Below, one piece after another: positions 56,135 through 64,000 of a stretch of DNA of 64,000 nucleotides. Below the pieces are notes generated by a model. It was not told where the DNA came from. It did no database searches and saw only the letters and a program-made list of their open reading frames with translations. Origin of the DNA: Pseudomonas sp. SLFW (GTDB lineage: Bacteria > Pseudomonadota > Gammaproteobacteria > Pseudomonadales > Pseudomonadaceae); contig NZ_JAAAKW010000001.1 of NCBI RefSeq assembly GCF_009905615.1, forward strand, positions 620,001 through 684,000, read 5' to 3'. Both the position numbers and the translations under genes were made by a program. Numbering within the stretch: position 1 is the stretch's first letter; every line of letters begins with the position of its first letter.

Positions 56135-59100
56135 AGGGCCACGGTTCGATCTCCGCCTGGTGCGTGAATCACCCGATTGCCACGGTATTGCTGACGTTCG
56201 CGCTGGTCCTGCTCGGCTGCATCGCCTTCCCTCGCTTGCCCGTGGCGCCGTTGCCGGAGGCTGAATTCCCGACGATTCAAGTGTCGGCCACGCTGCCCGG
56301 CGCCAGTCCGGAAACCATGGCGTCGTCAGTCGCCACGCCTCTCGAAGTGCAGTTCAGCGCCATTCCGGGCATGACGCAAATGACGTCGAGCAGCGCCTTG
56401 GGCTCGACCAACCTGACCCTGCAATTCGTGCTGAACAAGAGCATCGACACCGCCGCGCAGGAAGTACAAGCCGCGATCAACACCGCGTCAGGCCGGTTGC
56501 CCAAGGACCTGCCCACCGCCCCGACCTGGCGTAAGGTCAACCCGGCGGACAGCCCGGTGCTGATCCTGAGCGTCAGTTCGAATCTGATGCCTGCCACTGA
56601 GCTGAGCGACGTCACCGAATCCCTTCTCGCCCGTCAGTTGAGTCAGATCAACGGCGTAGGCCAAGTCGCGATCACCGGTCAGCGTCGCCCCGCGATTCGC
56701 GTTCAGGCGTCGTCCGACAAGCTCGCTTCCATCGGCCTGACCCTGGCCGACCTGCGCGGTGCGCTGCAACAGACCAGCCTGAACCTGGCGAAAGGCGCGC
56801 TGTACGGCAAGGACAACGTGTCGACCCTTGCGTCCAACGACCAGCTGTTTCGGGCCAAGGATTACGACCAACTGATCGTTTCCTACAAGGACGGCGCCCC
56901 AGTTCACCTGCGAGACGTGGCAAAAGTCATCGACGGTTCGGAAAACGCTTACGTCAACGCGTGGTCCGGGGATCAGCAAGGCGTGAACATCGTGGTCTTC
57001 CGCCAGCCCGGCGCCAACATCGTCGAGACCGTAGACCGGGTGTTGGGCGAGTTGCCGCGCTTGCAGGAAATGCTCCCGGCGTCGGTGGATGTAACGGTCC
57101 TCAGCGACCGCACCAAGACCATCCGCGCCTCGCTGCACGAAGTGGAAATGACCCTGTTGATCGCCATCGTGTTGGTGATCGCGGTGATGGCGCTGTTCCT
57201 GCGCCAACTCTCGGCGACGTTGATCGTCACCGCTGTGCTCGGCGTGTCGCTGGTGGCCAGTTTTGCCCTGATGTACGTCCTTGGCTTCAGCCTCAACAAC
57301 CTGACGCTGGTGGCGATAGTGGTGGCCGTGGGGTTTGTGGTGGACGACGCCATCGTGGTGGTGGAAAACATTCACCGACACCTCGAAGCGGGCGAAAGCA
57401 TGCGCGAGGCGGCGATCAAAGGCGCGGGCGAGATTGGCTTTACCGTGGTGTCGATCAGCTTTTCGCTGATTGCGGCGTTCATCCCGCTGCTGTTCATGGG
57501 CGGTGTGGTCGGGCGGCTGTTCAAGGAGTTCGCACTGACAGCGACGTCGACCATTCTGATTTCGGTGATGGTCTCGCTGACGCTGGCGCCGACACTGGCC
57601 GCGTTGTTCATGCGCGCCCCGAAACACGACGCCCACGCCAACCCCGGTTTCGGCGAGCGCCTGCTGGCGCATTATGCGCGTGGCGTACGTTATGCCCTCG
57701 CCCACCAGCGCCTGATGCTGAGCATCTTCGGCCTGACCCTGGGCTTGGCCGTCGCTGGCTATGTGCTGATTCCCAAGGGCTTCTTTCCGGTACAGGACAC
57801 CGGCATGGTGCTCGGTACCAGTGAGGCGGCAGCGGACATTTCTTACCCGGACATGGTGGAGAAACATAAACAGCTGGCGAAAATCATCGGCGCAGACCCG
57901 GCGGTCAAAGCCTTCTCGCACTCGGTCGGGGTGAGCGGCAGCAACCAGACCATCGCCAACGGTCGGGTCTGGATCGCGTTGAAAGACCGTGAAGACCGCG
58001 ACGTGTCCGCCAGTGAGTTCATCGACCGCATCCGACCGAAACTGGCGAAGATTCCGGGGATCGTGCTTTACCTGCGCGCAGGCCAGGACATCAACCTCAG
58101 CTCAGGTCCGAGCCGTGCGCAGTACCAATACGTCCTCAAGAGCAACAATGGCGCGCTGCTGAACGAGTGGACGCAAAAGCTCACTGAAAAACTGAAAACG
58201 ATCCCGGCCTTCCGCGACCTGTCCAACGACTTGCAATTGGGCGGCAGCGTCACCCATCTGGACATTGACCGCAGCGCCGCCGCGCGTTTCGGGCTGACCA
58301 CGGCGGACGTCGACCAGGCGCTGTACGACGCGTTCGGTCAGCGACAAATCAACGAATACCAGACCGATATCAACCAGTACAAAGTCATTCTCGAACTCGA
58401 CCCGTCACAGCGCGGCAAGGCTGAAAGCCTGAATTACTTCTACCTGCGCTCGCCGCTGACCAACGAGATGGTGCCACTGTCGGCGCTGGCCAAGGTGGGT
58501 GCGCCGAAGATGGGGCCGTTGTCGATCAGCCACGATGGCATGTTTCCGGCCGCAAACCTGTCGTTCAACCTGTCGGCGGGCGTGGCCTTGGGTGATGCGG
58601 TGCAATTGCTCGACCAGGCGAAAAACGAGATCGGCATGCCGTCTTCGATCATCGGCAATTTCCAGGGCGCGGCTCAGGCGTTCCAGAGTTCGCTGGCCAA
58701 CCAGCCGTGGCTGATTCTGGCGGCGCTGGTCGCGGTGTACATCATTCTTGGTGTGCTGTACGAGAGCTTCGTCCACCCGTTGACGATCATTTCCACCCTT
58801 CCTTCGGCGGGGATTGGCGCGCTGTTGCTGCTGTGGCTGATGGGTCAGGACTTCTCGATCATGGGCTTGATCGGCATCGTCCTGCTGATCGGCATCGTCA
58901 AGAAAAACGGCATTCTGCTGGTGGACTTCGCGCTGGAGGGGCAACGTCATCGTGGCCTGTCGCCTGAAGACGCAATCTATGAAGCCTGCGTGACGCGTTT
59001 CCGGCCCATCATCATGACCACGTTGGCAGCGTTGCTCGGTGCCCTGCCGCTGATGCTCGGCTATGGTGTGGGTGCAGAACTGCGTCAGCCGTTGGGCATC

Positions 59101-59265
59101 GCGGTTGTCGGCGGTTTGCTGGTGAGCCAGGCGCTGACGCTGTTCACCACGCCAGTGATTTACCTGCAACTGGAACGAATCTTTCATCGCAGGCATCCGA
59201 CCGTGACACCGACTGCACCCGTAACAAACAAGAAAACTGCGGCCCTACTCGCTACTGAAAAGTAA
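56131..59265 (+). CDS. mexN: RND efflux inner-membrane transporter (MexN-like)
   Basis: A 1044-residue HAE1-type RND pump. It has TM1 (VNHPIATVLLTFALVLLGC), proton-relay aspartates in TM4 within VGFVVDDAIVVVENIHRH, and the second half with LIGIVLLIGIVKKNGILLVDFAL and FRPIIMTTLAALLGALPLML. No outer-membrane channel gene is in the locus, so it probably uses a shared OprM/TolC-type channel. Substrates cannot be inferred. Confidence 0.85.
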   Translation: MKGHGSISAWCVNHPIATVLLTFALVLLGCIAFPRLPVAPLPEAEFPTIQVSATLPGASPETMASSVATPLEVQFSAIPGMTQMTSSSALGSTNLTLQFVLNKSIDTAAQEVQAAINTASGRLPKDLPTAPTWRKVNPADSPVLILSVSSNLMPATELSDVTESLLARQLSQINGVGQVAITGQRRPAIRVQASSDKLASIGLTLADLRGALQQTSLNLAKGALYGKDNVSTLASNDQLFRAKDYDQLIVSYKDGAPVHLRDVAKVIDGSENAYVNAWSGDQQGVNIVVFRQPGANIVETVDRVLGELPRLQEMLPASVDVTVLSDRTKTIRASLHEVEMTLLIAIVLVIAVMALFLRQLSATLIVTAVLGVSLVASFALMYVLGFSLNNLTLVAIVVAVGFVVDDAIVVVENIHRHLEAGESMREAAIKGAGEIGFTVVSISFSLIAAFIPLLFMGGVVGRLFKEFALTATSTILISVMVSLTLAPTLAALFMRAPKHDAHANPGFGERLLAHYARGVRYALAHQRLMLSIFGLTLGLAVAGYVLIPKGFFPVQDTGMVLGTSEAAADISYPDMVEKHKQLAKIIGADPAVKAFSHSVGVSGSNQTIANGRVWIALKDREDRDVSASEFIDRIRPKLAKIPGIVLYLRAGQDINLSSGPSRAQYQYVLKSNNGALLNEWTQKLTEKLKTIPAFRDLSNDLQLGGSVTHLDIDRSAAARFGLTTADVDQALYDAFGQRQINEYQTDINQYKVILELDPSQRGKAESLNYFYLRSPLTNEMVPLSALAKVGAPKMGPLSISHDGMFPAANLSFNLSAGVALGDAVQLLDQAKNEIGMPSSIIGNFQGAAQAFQSSLANQPWLILAALVAVYIILGVLYESFVHPLTIISTLPSAGIGALLLLWLMGQDFSIMGLIGIVLLIGIVKKNGILLVDFALEGQRHRGLSPEDAIYEACVTRFRPIIMTTLAALLGALPLMLGYGVGAELRQPLGIAVVGGLLVSQALTLFTTPVIYLQLERIFHRRHPTVTPTAPVTNKKTAALLATEK

Positions 59266-59289
59266 GCACACAAGAAGTGAGAGTGGACC

Positions 59290-59967
59290 ATGCGTGTCCT
59301 GATTATCGAAGACGAAGAAAAAACCGCCGACTACCTGCATCGGGGCCTGACCGAACAGGGCTATACCACCGACGTTGCCCGGGAGGGCATCGAGGGTCTG
59401 CATCTGGCGCTGGAGAGCGATTACGCGGTCATCATTCTCGACGTCATGTTGCCGGGGCTGGACGGCTATGGCGTGCTGCGGGCATTGCGGGCGCGCAAGC
59501 AGACGCCGGTGATCATGCTCACGGCCAGGGAAAACGTCGATGACCGTATTCGTGGCCTGCGCGAAGGCGCTGATGACTATCTGGGCAAACCCTTTTCCTT
59601 TCTGGAACTGGTAGCGCGCCTGCAGGCCCTGACCCGTCGCAGTGGCGGCCATGAGCCGGTGCAGATCAGCATCGCCGACCTGTGGATCGACTTGATCAGC
59701 CGCAAGGCCACACGTTCCGGCTCACGGCTGGACCTGACCGCCAAGGAATTTTCGCTGCTGAGCGTCCTGGCTCGCCGCCAGGGGCAAATCCTCTCCAAGA
59801 CCTCAATTGCCGAGATGGTCTGGGACATCAATTTCGACAGCGACGCCAACGTTGTCGAAGTCGCGATCAAACGGCTGCGCGCCAAGCTCGACGGGCCGTT
59901 CGAACAGAAACTGCTGCACACCATTCGTGGCATGGGTTATGTCTTGGAGAGCCGTCGTGGCGAGTAA
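59290..59967 (+). CDS. OmpR-family response regulator of the RND pump locus
   Basis: A 225-residue regulator. The receiver domain has RVLIIEDEEKTADYL, phospho-Asp in VIILDVMLPGLDGYGVL, and the switch Lys in ADDYLGKPFSF. The C-terminal winged helix has LTAKEFSLLSVLARRQGQILSKTSIAEMVW pattern. It resembles heavy-metal-type regulators (CopR/CzcR/IrlR). Just after the RND gene, and its end overlaps the sensor gene. Confidence 0.93.
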   Translation: MRVLIIEDEEKTADYLHRGLTEQGYTTDVAREGIEGLHLALESDYAVIILDVMLPGLDGYGVLRALRARKQTPVIMLTARENVDDRIRGLREGADDYLGKPFSFLELVARLQALTRRSGGHEPVQISIADLWIDLISRKATRSGSRLDLTAKEFSLLSVLARRQGQILSKTSIAEMVWDINFDSDANVVEVAIKRLRAKLDGPFEQKLLHTIRGMGYVLESRRGE

Positions 59968-61321
59968 CTCCATCGCCCTGCGCCTGAGCGGCATGTTCGC
60001 GCTGGTGGCGCTGTTGGTGTTTCTGCTCATCGGCTGGGCGTTGTACTTGCAAGTGGACAAAGGCCTAGGCCTATTGCCGGAAGCCGAGGTGGATGCGCGC
60101 TACAGCGTTCTGGAATCGGCGGTTCAGCGCTACGGCACGCCTGAGCACTGGGTGAAGATCAACGCCAAACTCAAACTGCTCAGCGAAGAAGACAAACGCC
60201 TGCGTTTCTGGGTCGTCAGCGACAACCCGACGTACGAGTTCGGCAACCCCGACGCCGAGATTCGCGCCTTCGCCAAAGGGCCGTTGGGCATGCGCGACCT
60301 GAACCTGGGCGGCCACAACTACCCATTCAAAGTCCTCGTGAGCGAATTTCCTGCCAAAGACCAGCGCCCTCCCCTGCGCTTTTTGACCGCCATCGACACC
60401 GAGACGTTTTGGCAGACTCAGCATTCGCTGCTGATCGCCTTGATCAGCCTTGCCGCTATCGGCATCGTCCTGGCTTCGGCGCTGGGTTATTGGGTGGCAC
60501 GCATTGGCCTGAAACCTTTGCTCAATCTATCGCTGGAAGCCCGAAAACTCGCGCCGCCCCGGCTGTCTGGTCGTCTGCAACTCTCATCACTTCCCCCAGA
60601 GTTGGACCAATTCGTGGCCTCGTTCAACTCGACGCTGGAACGGGTCGAGCAGGCGTATTCGCGACTGGAATCCTTCAATGCTGACGTGGCCCATGAACTG
60701 CGTTCACCGCTGACCAACCTGATTGGCCAGACCCAAGTGGCGCTGACCCGTGGGCGATCCGCCGAGCATTACTTCGAAGTGCTGCAATCCAACCTCGAAG
60801 AACTGGAGCGGCTGCGTTCGATCATCAACGACATGCTGTTCCTCGCCAGTGCCGATCAGGGCAGCAGGGCCACCGAACTGACCGAAGCGTCGCTGGCGGA
60901 AGAAGTGGCGACGACGCTGGATTACCTGGACTTCATCCTCGAAGACGCCCAGGTGCAGGTTCAGGTCCGTGGTGACGCCAGCGCGCCCATCGAAAAAGCC
61001 CATCTGCGCCGCGCGATGATCAACCTGCTGCACAACGCCGTGCAACACACCTCACCGGGGCACGTCATCTACGTGGACATTCTGGATGAGGGCGATCACG
61101 TCAGCATCGGCGTGACTAACCCTGGCGCACAGATTTCGGGGGAGCATTTACCGAAACTGTTCGAGCGTTTTTACCGGGTCGATGCCTCACGTAGCAACAG
61201 CGGGGCGAATCATGGGTTAGGACTGGCCATCGTCAAAGCGATTGCGTTGATGCATGGCGGCACTGTATTCGCACGCAGTGAGCGGGGGGAGAATACGTTC
61301 GGGATGAATTTGCCGTGCTAA
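59957..61321 (+). CDS. Sensor histidine kinase of the RND pump locus
   Basis: A 454-residue membrane kinase. It has TM1 (FALVALLVFLLIGWALYL), a periplasmic domain of about 140 residues, TM2, HAMP, the H-box DVAHELRSPLTNLIG and the ATP-binding N and G boxes (INLLHNAVQHT, NHGLGLAIVKAIALMHGG). The start is GTG 59957, with GGAGA upstream, overlapping the response-regulator stop by 11 bp. Similar to CusS/CopS-type kinases. Confidence 0.92.
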   Translation: MASNSIALRLSGMFALVALLVFLLIGWALYLQVDKGLGLLPEAEVDARYSVLESAVQRYGTPEHWVKINAKLKLLSEEDKRLRFWVVSDNPTYEFGNPDAEIRAFAKGPLGMRDLNLGGHNYPFKVLVSEFPAKDQRPPLRFLTAIDTETFWQTQHSLLIALISLAAIGIVLASALGYWVARIGLKPLLNLSLEARKLAPPRLSGRLQLSSLPPELDQFVASFNSTLERVEQAYSRLESFNADVAHELRSPLTNLIGQTQVALTRGRSAEHYFEVLQSNLEELERLRSIINDMLFLASADQGSRATELTEASLAEEVATTLDYLDFILEDAQVQVQVRGDASAPIEKAHLRRAMINLLHNAVQHTSPGHVIYVDILDEGDHVSIGVTNPGAQISGEHLPKLFERFYRVDASRSNSGANHGLGLAIVKAIALMHGGTVFARSERGENTFGMNLPC

Positions 61322-61335
61322 ATCGGCAACGATCC

Positions 61336-61470
61336 GTAGGAGCGTGGCTTGTCCCGCGACCGGCGGGGAACCCGTCGTAAAACCTGCAAGCGCGGTGTAG
61401 CAGACACAATGCATTGGCAGGGCTTGCTGCCGGTCCCCGGCAGATCGCGGGACAAGCCACGCTCCTACAG
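61336..61470. repeat. REP pair, GTGGCTTGTCCCGCGA type
   Basis: GTAGGAGCGTGGCTTGTCCC at 61336 and its inverted copy at 61445-61470 enclose about 85 bp. This is a third REP core type in the window. Confidence 0.85.
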
Positions 61471-61485
61471 GGGATTCGCGTAGGG

Positions 61486-61824
61486 TCAGCCTTTCTTGAC
61501 GAACTCCGACTTCAGCTTCATCGCGCCGATGCCGTCGATCTTGCAGTCGATGTCGTGATCGCCGTCCACCAGACGGATGTTCTTGACCTTGGTGCCGACC
61601 TTGACCACCAGCGACGAGCCTTTGACTTTCAGGTCCTTGATCACCGTGACGGTGTCGCCGTCCTGCAGCGTGTTGCCGACGGCGTCTTTGATGATCTTCA
61701 CGTCATCGCTCGCCTCAGCCGCGCCATCGGCGGACCACTCGTGGGCGCATTCCGGGCAGACGAGCTGGGTGCCGTCTTCGTAGGTGTATTCGGAATTGCA
61801 TTTGGGGCACGGCGGTAAGCTCAC
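61486..61824 (-). CDS. PhnA/YjdM-family zinc-ribbon protein
   Basis: A 112-residue protein. The N-terminal zinc ribbon has CPKCNSEY and CPECAHEW (C-x2-C pairs), followed by the PhnA C-terminal SH3-like beta barrel ([19 protein letters not shown]). The old name as alkylphosphonate-utilisation protein is not supported by function. Start is GTG (complement of 61822-61824), giving [11 protein letters not shown]. Confidence 0.9.
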   Translation of the reverse strand: MSLPPCPKCNSEYTYEDGTQLVCPECAHEWSADGAAEASDDVKIIKDAVGNTLQDGDTVTVIKDLKVKGSSLVVKVGTKVKNIRLVDGDHDIDCKIDGIGAMKLKSEFVKKG

Positions 61825-61981
61825 GACGGTTCTCGCATCAGGAAAAATAGGCGCAGGATTATAAGGGTTTTTATTCACCTGCGGACAGTGGGGTTTTAAT
61901 GGCCCGGAACCTTGCGTCTCACGGCAGTCATACAGGGTATGCGCTGCCAACGGCGGCGGATCTGATGCGAGAGGCTTCGAC

Positions 61982-62410
61982 ATGAACGACGAATACGATC
62001 TGCAACGTTTTCTCGATGCACAGGAACCCCTTTTCGAGCGCGCTCTGTCGGAGCTGCGCAACGGGCGCAAGCGCAGTCACTGTATGTGGTTCATCTTTCC
62101 CCAGTTGAAAGGGTTGGGTCACAGCGAGATGGCCCAGCGCTACGGCATCTCAGGACGCGAAGAAGCGCTGGCGTATCTCCATCACCCGTGCCTGGGTGCC
62201 CGGTTGGAAAGCTGCAGCCGCGCGGTGTTGCAGTGGAAGCACCGCAGCGCCACGGAGATCATGGGTTCGCCGGATGACCTGAAGTTGCGTTCGAGCATGT
62301 CGCTGTTCGCCAGCGTGGCGCCTGAGCACGGGGTGTTTCAGGAGGTGATCGAGGCGTTTTTTGGGGGTAAAGCGGATACGGCGACGGTGTCGCGAATCAA
62401 CTCAGATTGA
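61982..62410 (+). CDS. DUF1810-family protein
   Basis: A 142-residue protein. The family signature [23 protein letters not shown] is present, as are [34 protein letters not shown] elements. Cellular function is not established. Divergent from the PhnA-like gene. Confidence 0.9.
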   Translation: MNDEYDLQRFLDAQEPLFERALSELRNGRKRSHCMWFIFPQLKGLGHSEMAQRYGISGREEALAYLHHPCLGARLESCSRAVLQWKHRSATEIMGSPDDLKLRSSMSLFASVAPEHGVFQEVIEAFFGGKADTATVSRINSD

Positions 62411-62430
62411 AACACGGCAATCACATTCCC

Positions 62431-62521
62431 CTGTGGGAGCGAATTCATTCGCGAGGCGGCATTGCAGACCCCAGCATCTCCACCGCCTGACAGCTATTCG
62501 CGAATGAATTCGCTCCCACAG
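62431..62521. repeat. REP pair (BIME), GAATTCATTCGCGA type
   Basis: CTGTGGGAGCGAATTCATTC at 62431 and its inverted copy at 62497-62521 enclose about 43 bp, nearly identical to the doublet at 29388. It separates the convergent DUF1810 and ZIP genes. Confidence 0.88.
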
Positions 62522-62546
62522 GGGGCCGCGCGATGTTCAGTTGTCG

Positions 62547-63434
62547 CTACGCCAACGCCGTGTCCATCACCATCATCAGGCAAAAGCCGACCAGCAGCCC
62601 GAGGCTGGCGATCTTGTCGTGCCCGTTGCGACGGGACTCGGGGATGATTTCGTGGGTCACCACCAGCAGCATCGCCCCGGCTGCCAAGGCCAGACCGATG
62701 GGCAGGAGCAACGCGGCGATTTCCACCAGCCACGCGCAGAGCACGGCGAACACCGGCTCGACCAACCCCGACGCCGCGCCGATCAGAAAGGCATTCAGCC
62801 GCGACATGCCCGCTGCCGCCAGGACCAGCGCGATGACCAACCCTTCCGGGACGTCCTGCAAGGCGATGCCCATTGCCAGGCTGTCCGCATGGGCCAGTCC
62901 GCCGCCCGCCGACACGCCCACCGCCATACCTTCCGGGATGTTGTGGGCGATGATCGCAATGACGAACAGCCAGATGTTTGACGGGATGGCCGGTTTGTCC
63001 GCGACCTCCGACAGTTGCGGGCCGCGAGAGACCAGCGTGTCGACGATGAAAAGCCCGACCGCTCCGGCCAGAATTCCGCCGCTGACCAAGGCGCCCGCGC
63101 CCCACGGCGAAAACCCAAGACCTTGCGCCGCGCTCAGGCCCGGCACAATCAACGAAAAAGCGGTCGCCGCGAGCATGATGCCCGCGCCGAAACCGAGCAA
63201 TCCGTCGGACACCGCCACCGGCATCCCACGGATCACCAACACAGGCACTGCACCGAGCGCGGTGCCCAGTGCGCACAACGCTCCACCTTCCAACGCCCTC
63301 AACATACGGGGTTCAAGGCTCAGCCAGCTTAGTCCCTGGGCGATGAGCAACCCTGTGCCGACCAGCAGCAACACCGAACCGATGGCCAGACGAAACAACC
63401 GGCCGCTGCTGAGGGTGAGTAAATCAGAAGGCAT
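62547..63434 (-). CDS. ZIP-family metal transporter
   Basis: A 295-residue inner-membrane protein with about eight TM helices. The metal-binding TM4 motif FVIAIIAHNIPEGMAVG and TM5 motif GIALQDVPEGLVIAL are characteristic of ZIP (GufA-type) divalent-metal importers. It lies 26 bp after sodA on the same strand, which suggests that it supplies Mn or Fe/Zn for the dismutase or is co-regulated with it. Confidence 0.92.
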   Translation of the reverse strand: MPSDLLTLSSGRLFRLAIGSVLLLVGTGLLIAQGLSWLSLEPRMLRALEGGALCALGTALGAVPVLVIRGMPVAVSDGLLGFGAGIMLAATAFSLIVPGLSAAQGLGFSPWGAGALVSGGILAGAVGLFIVDTLVSRGPQLSEVADKPAIPSNIWLFVIAIIAHNIPEGMAVGVSAGGGLAHADSLAMGIALQDVPEGLVIALVLAAAGMSRLNAFLIGAASGLVEPVFAVLCAWLVEIAALLLPIGLALAAGAMLLVVTHEIIPESRRNGHDKIASLGLLVGFCLMMVMDTALA

Positions 63435-63460
63435 AGATCGTCTACTTCTCGTTATGGGAG

Positions 63461-64000
63461 TTAGGCCAGAGCCTGGGCGTACCGCTTGGCCACTTCGTCC
63501 CAGTTCACGACGTTGTAGAACGCAGCGATGTATTCCGGGCGACGGTTCTGGTAACGCAGGTAATAGGCGTGCTCCCAGACGTCCAGACCGAGGATCGGCG
63601 TGTTGCCATTCATCAGTGGGCTGTCCTGGTTGCCGCTGCTTTCAACGACCAGCTTATTCTCCGGCGTGACGCTCAGCCACGCCCAGCCGCTGCCGAATCG
63701 GGTCAGTGCGGCTTTGGTGAACGCCTCTTTGAAGGCGTCGATGCCGTCCAGTTGCTCATCGATGGCTTTGGCCAGCGCGCCACTTGGCAGACCGCCGCCT
63801 TTAGGGCTCATGACCTCCCAGAACAGCGAATGGTTGGCGTGACCGCCGCCCTGGTTGATCACCGCCGGGCGCAGCTTTTCCGGCAGTTGGCCAACGCTGG
63901 CGACCAGTTTCTCAATCGGCCATTCGGCGTATTCGGTGCCTTCGACGGCGGCGTTGAGGTTGTTGATGTAGGTCTGATGGTGCTTGGTGTAGTGGATTTC
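63461..64000 (-). CDS. sodA: Superoxide dismutase SodA (Mn-type), 5' end cut by window edge
   Basis: About 179 C-terminal residues are visible. Metal ligands are in [12 protein letters not shown] (His), [11 protein letters not shown] (His) and [19 protein letters not shown] (Asp and His). The Gly-Gln pair ([10 protein letters not shown]) and GGGH fit the Mn-type SodA of Pseudomonas more than the Fe-type SodB. Followed by the ZIP transporter. Confidence 0.92.
   Translation of the reverse strand, partial: EIHYTKHHQTYINNLNAAVEGTEYAEWPIEKLVASVGQLPEKLRPAVINQGGGHANHSLFWEVMSPKGGGLPSGALAKAIDEQLDGIDAFKEAFTKAALTRFGSGWAWLSVTPENKLVVESSGNQDSPLMNGNTPILGLDVWEHAYYLRYQNRRPEYIAAFYNVVNWDEVAKRYAQALA

Noticed and set aside
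56488..57921. 477-codon minus-strand frame opposite the RND transporter
   Set aside because: Antisense shadow, His/Arg/Gln-rich, no features.

Overview
The window is a stretch of a Pseudomonas (sensu stricto) chromosome, probably of the fluorescens/syringae lineage. The evidence is the gene order (ndk-rlmN-pilF beside an iscR-iscSUA-hscBA-fdx-iscX cluster, queA-tgt-yajC-secDF, cyoABCDE, hmp, sodA followed by a ZIP transporter), the GC-rich codon use, and several families of Pseudomonas-type REP palindromes between genes. I cannot name the species from sequence alone.

Layout. 1-10700: housekeeping genes, all on the minus strand except suhB: pilF (cut by the window edge), rlmN, ndk, the full isc Fe-S assembly operon with an IscR-type operator, cysE and trmJ. 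10700-16020: a catabolic-looking cluster made of a LysR regulator, a DAACS dicarboxylate-type symporter, an exported argininosuccinate-lyase/fumarase-superfamily enzyme and an OprD-type porin. 16376-22484: a glycine-zipper protein, secF, secD, yajC, tgt and queA. 22592: tRNA-Leu(CAA), immediately followed by an accessory island of about 6.9 kb (22677-29568). The island holds an AT-rich repeat cluster, a HEPN-domain protein that looks like an ApeA-type defence gene, a DUF2971 protein, phage tail remnants, and a toxin/immunity pair whose toxin ends in an RNase A-like (CdiA-CT) domain.

29569-36833: mixed metabolic and unknown genes, namely an SDR with a divergent LysR gene, a membrane protein, DedA, an orphan HI1420-type antidote, a PheC-like periplasmic dehydratase, an unknown protein with a possible zinc site, and an acetyltransferase next to a glycosyltransferase. 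37079-41900: cytochrome bo3 oxidase operon cyoABCDE. 42372-46040: dsbB, flavohaemoglobin hmp with an elaborate NorR/FhpR-like promoter, cheV and a GNAT gene. 46092-48025: a small secreted protein, a GlxA-type regulator, a tandem REP array and a 78-aa conserved protein. 48132-54695: a chaperone-usher fimbrial (Cup-type) cluster with two chaperones, plus a detached mini-pilin. 54962-61321: a MexMN-like RND pump with its own two-component system. 61486-64000: PhnA/YjdM-like zinc-ribbon protein, DUF1810 protein, ZIP transporter and sodA (cut by the window edge).

The most interesting leads are: (a) the porin / exported lyase / C4-dicarboxylate-type symporter / LysR cluster, which could release and import fumarate from N-substituted aspartates in the periplasm; (b) the HEPN protein and its DUF2971 neighbour in the tRNA-Leu island; and (c) the orphan RNase A-like toxin/immunity pair beside phage-tail remnants. 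All functional statements rest on reading the translated sequences against remembered family features; no search or alignment was run.
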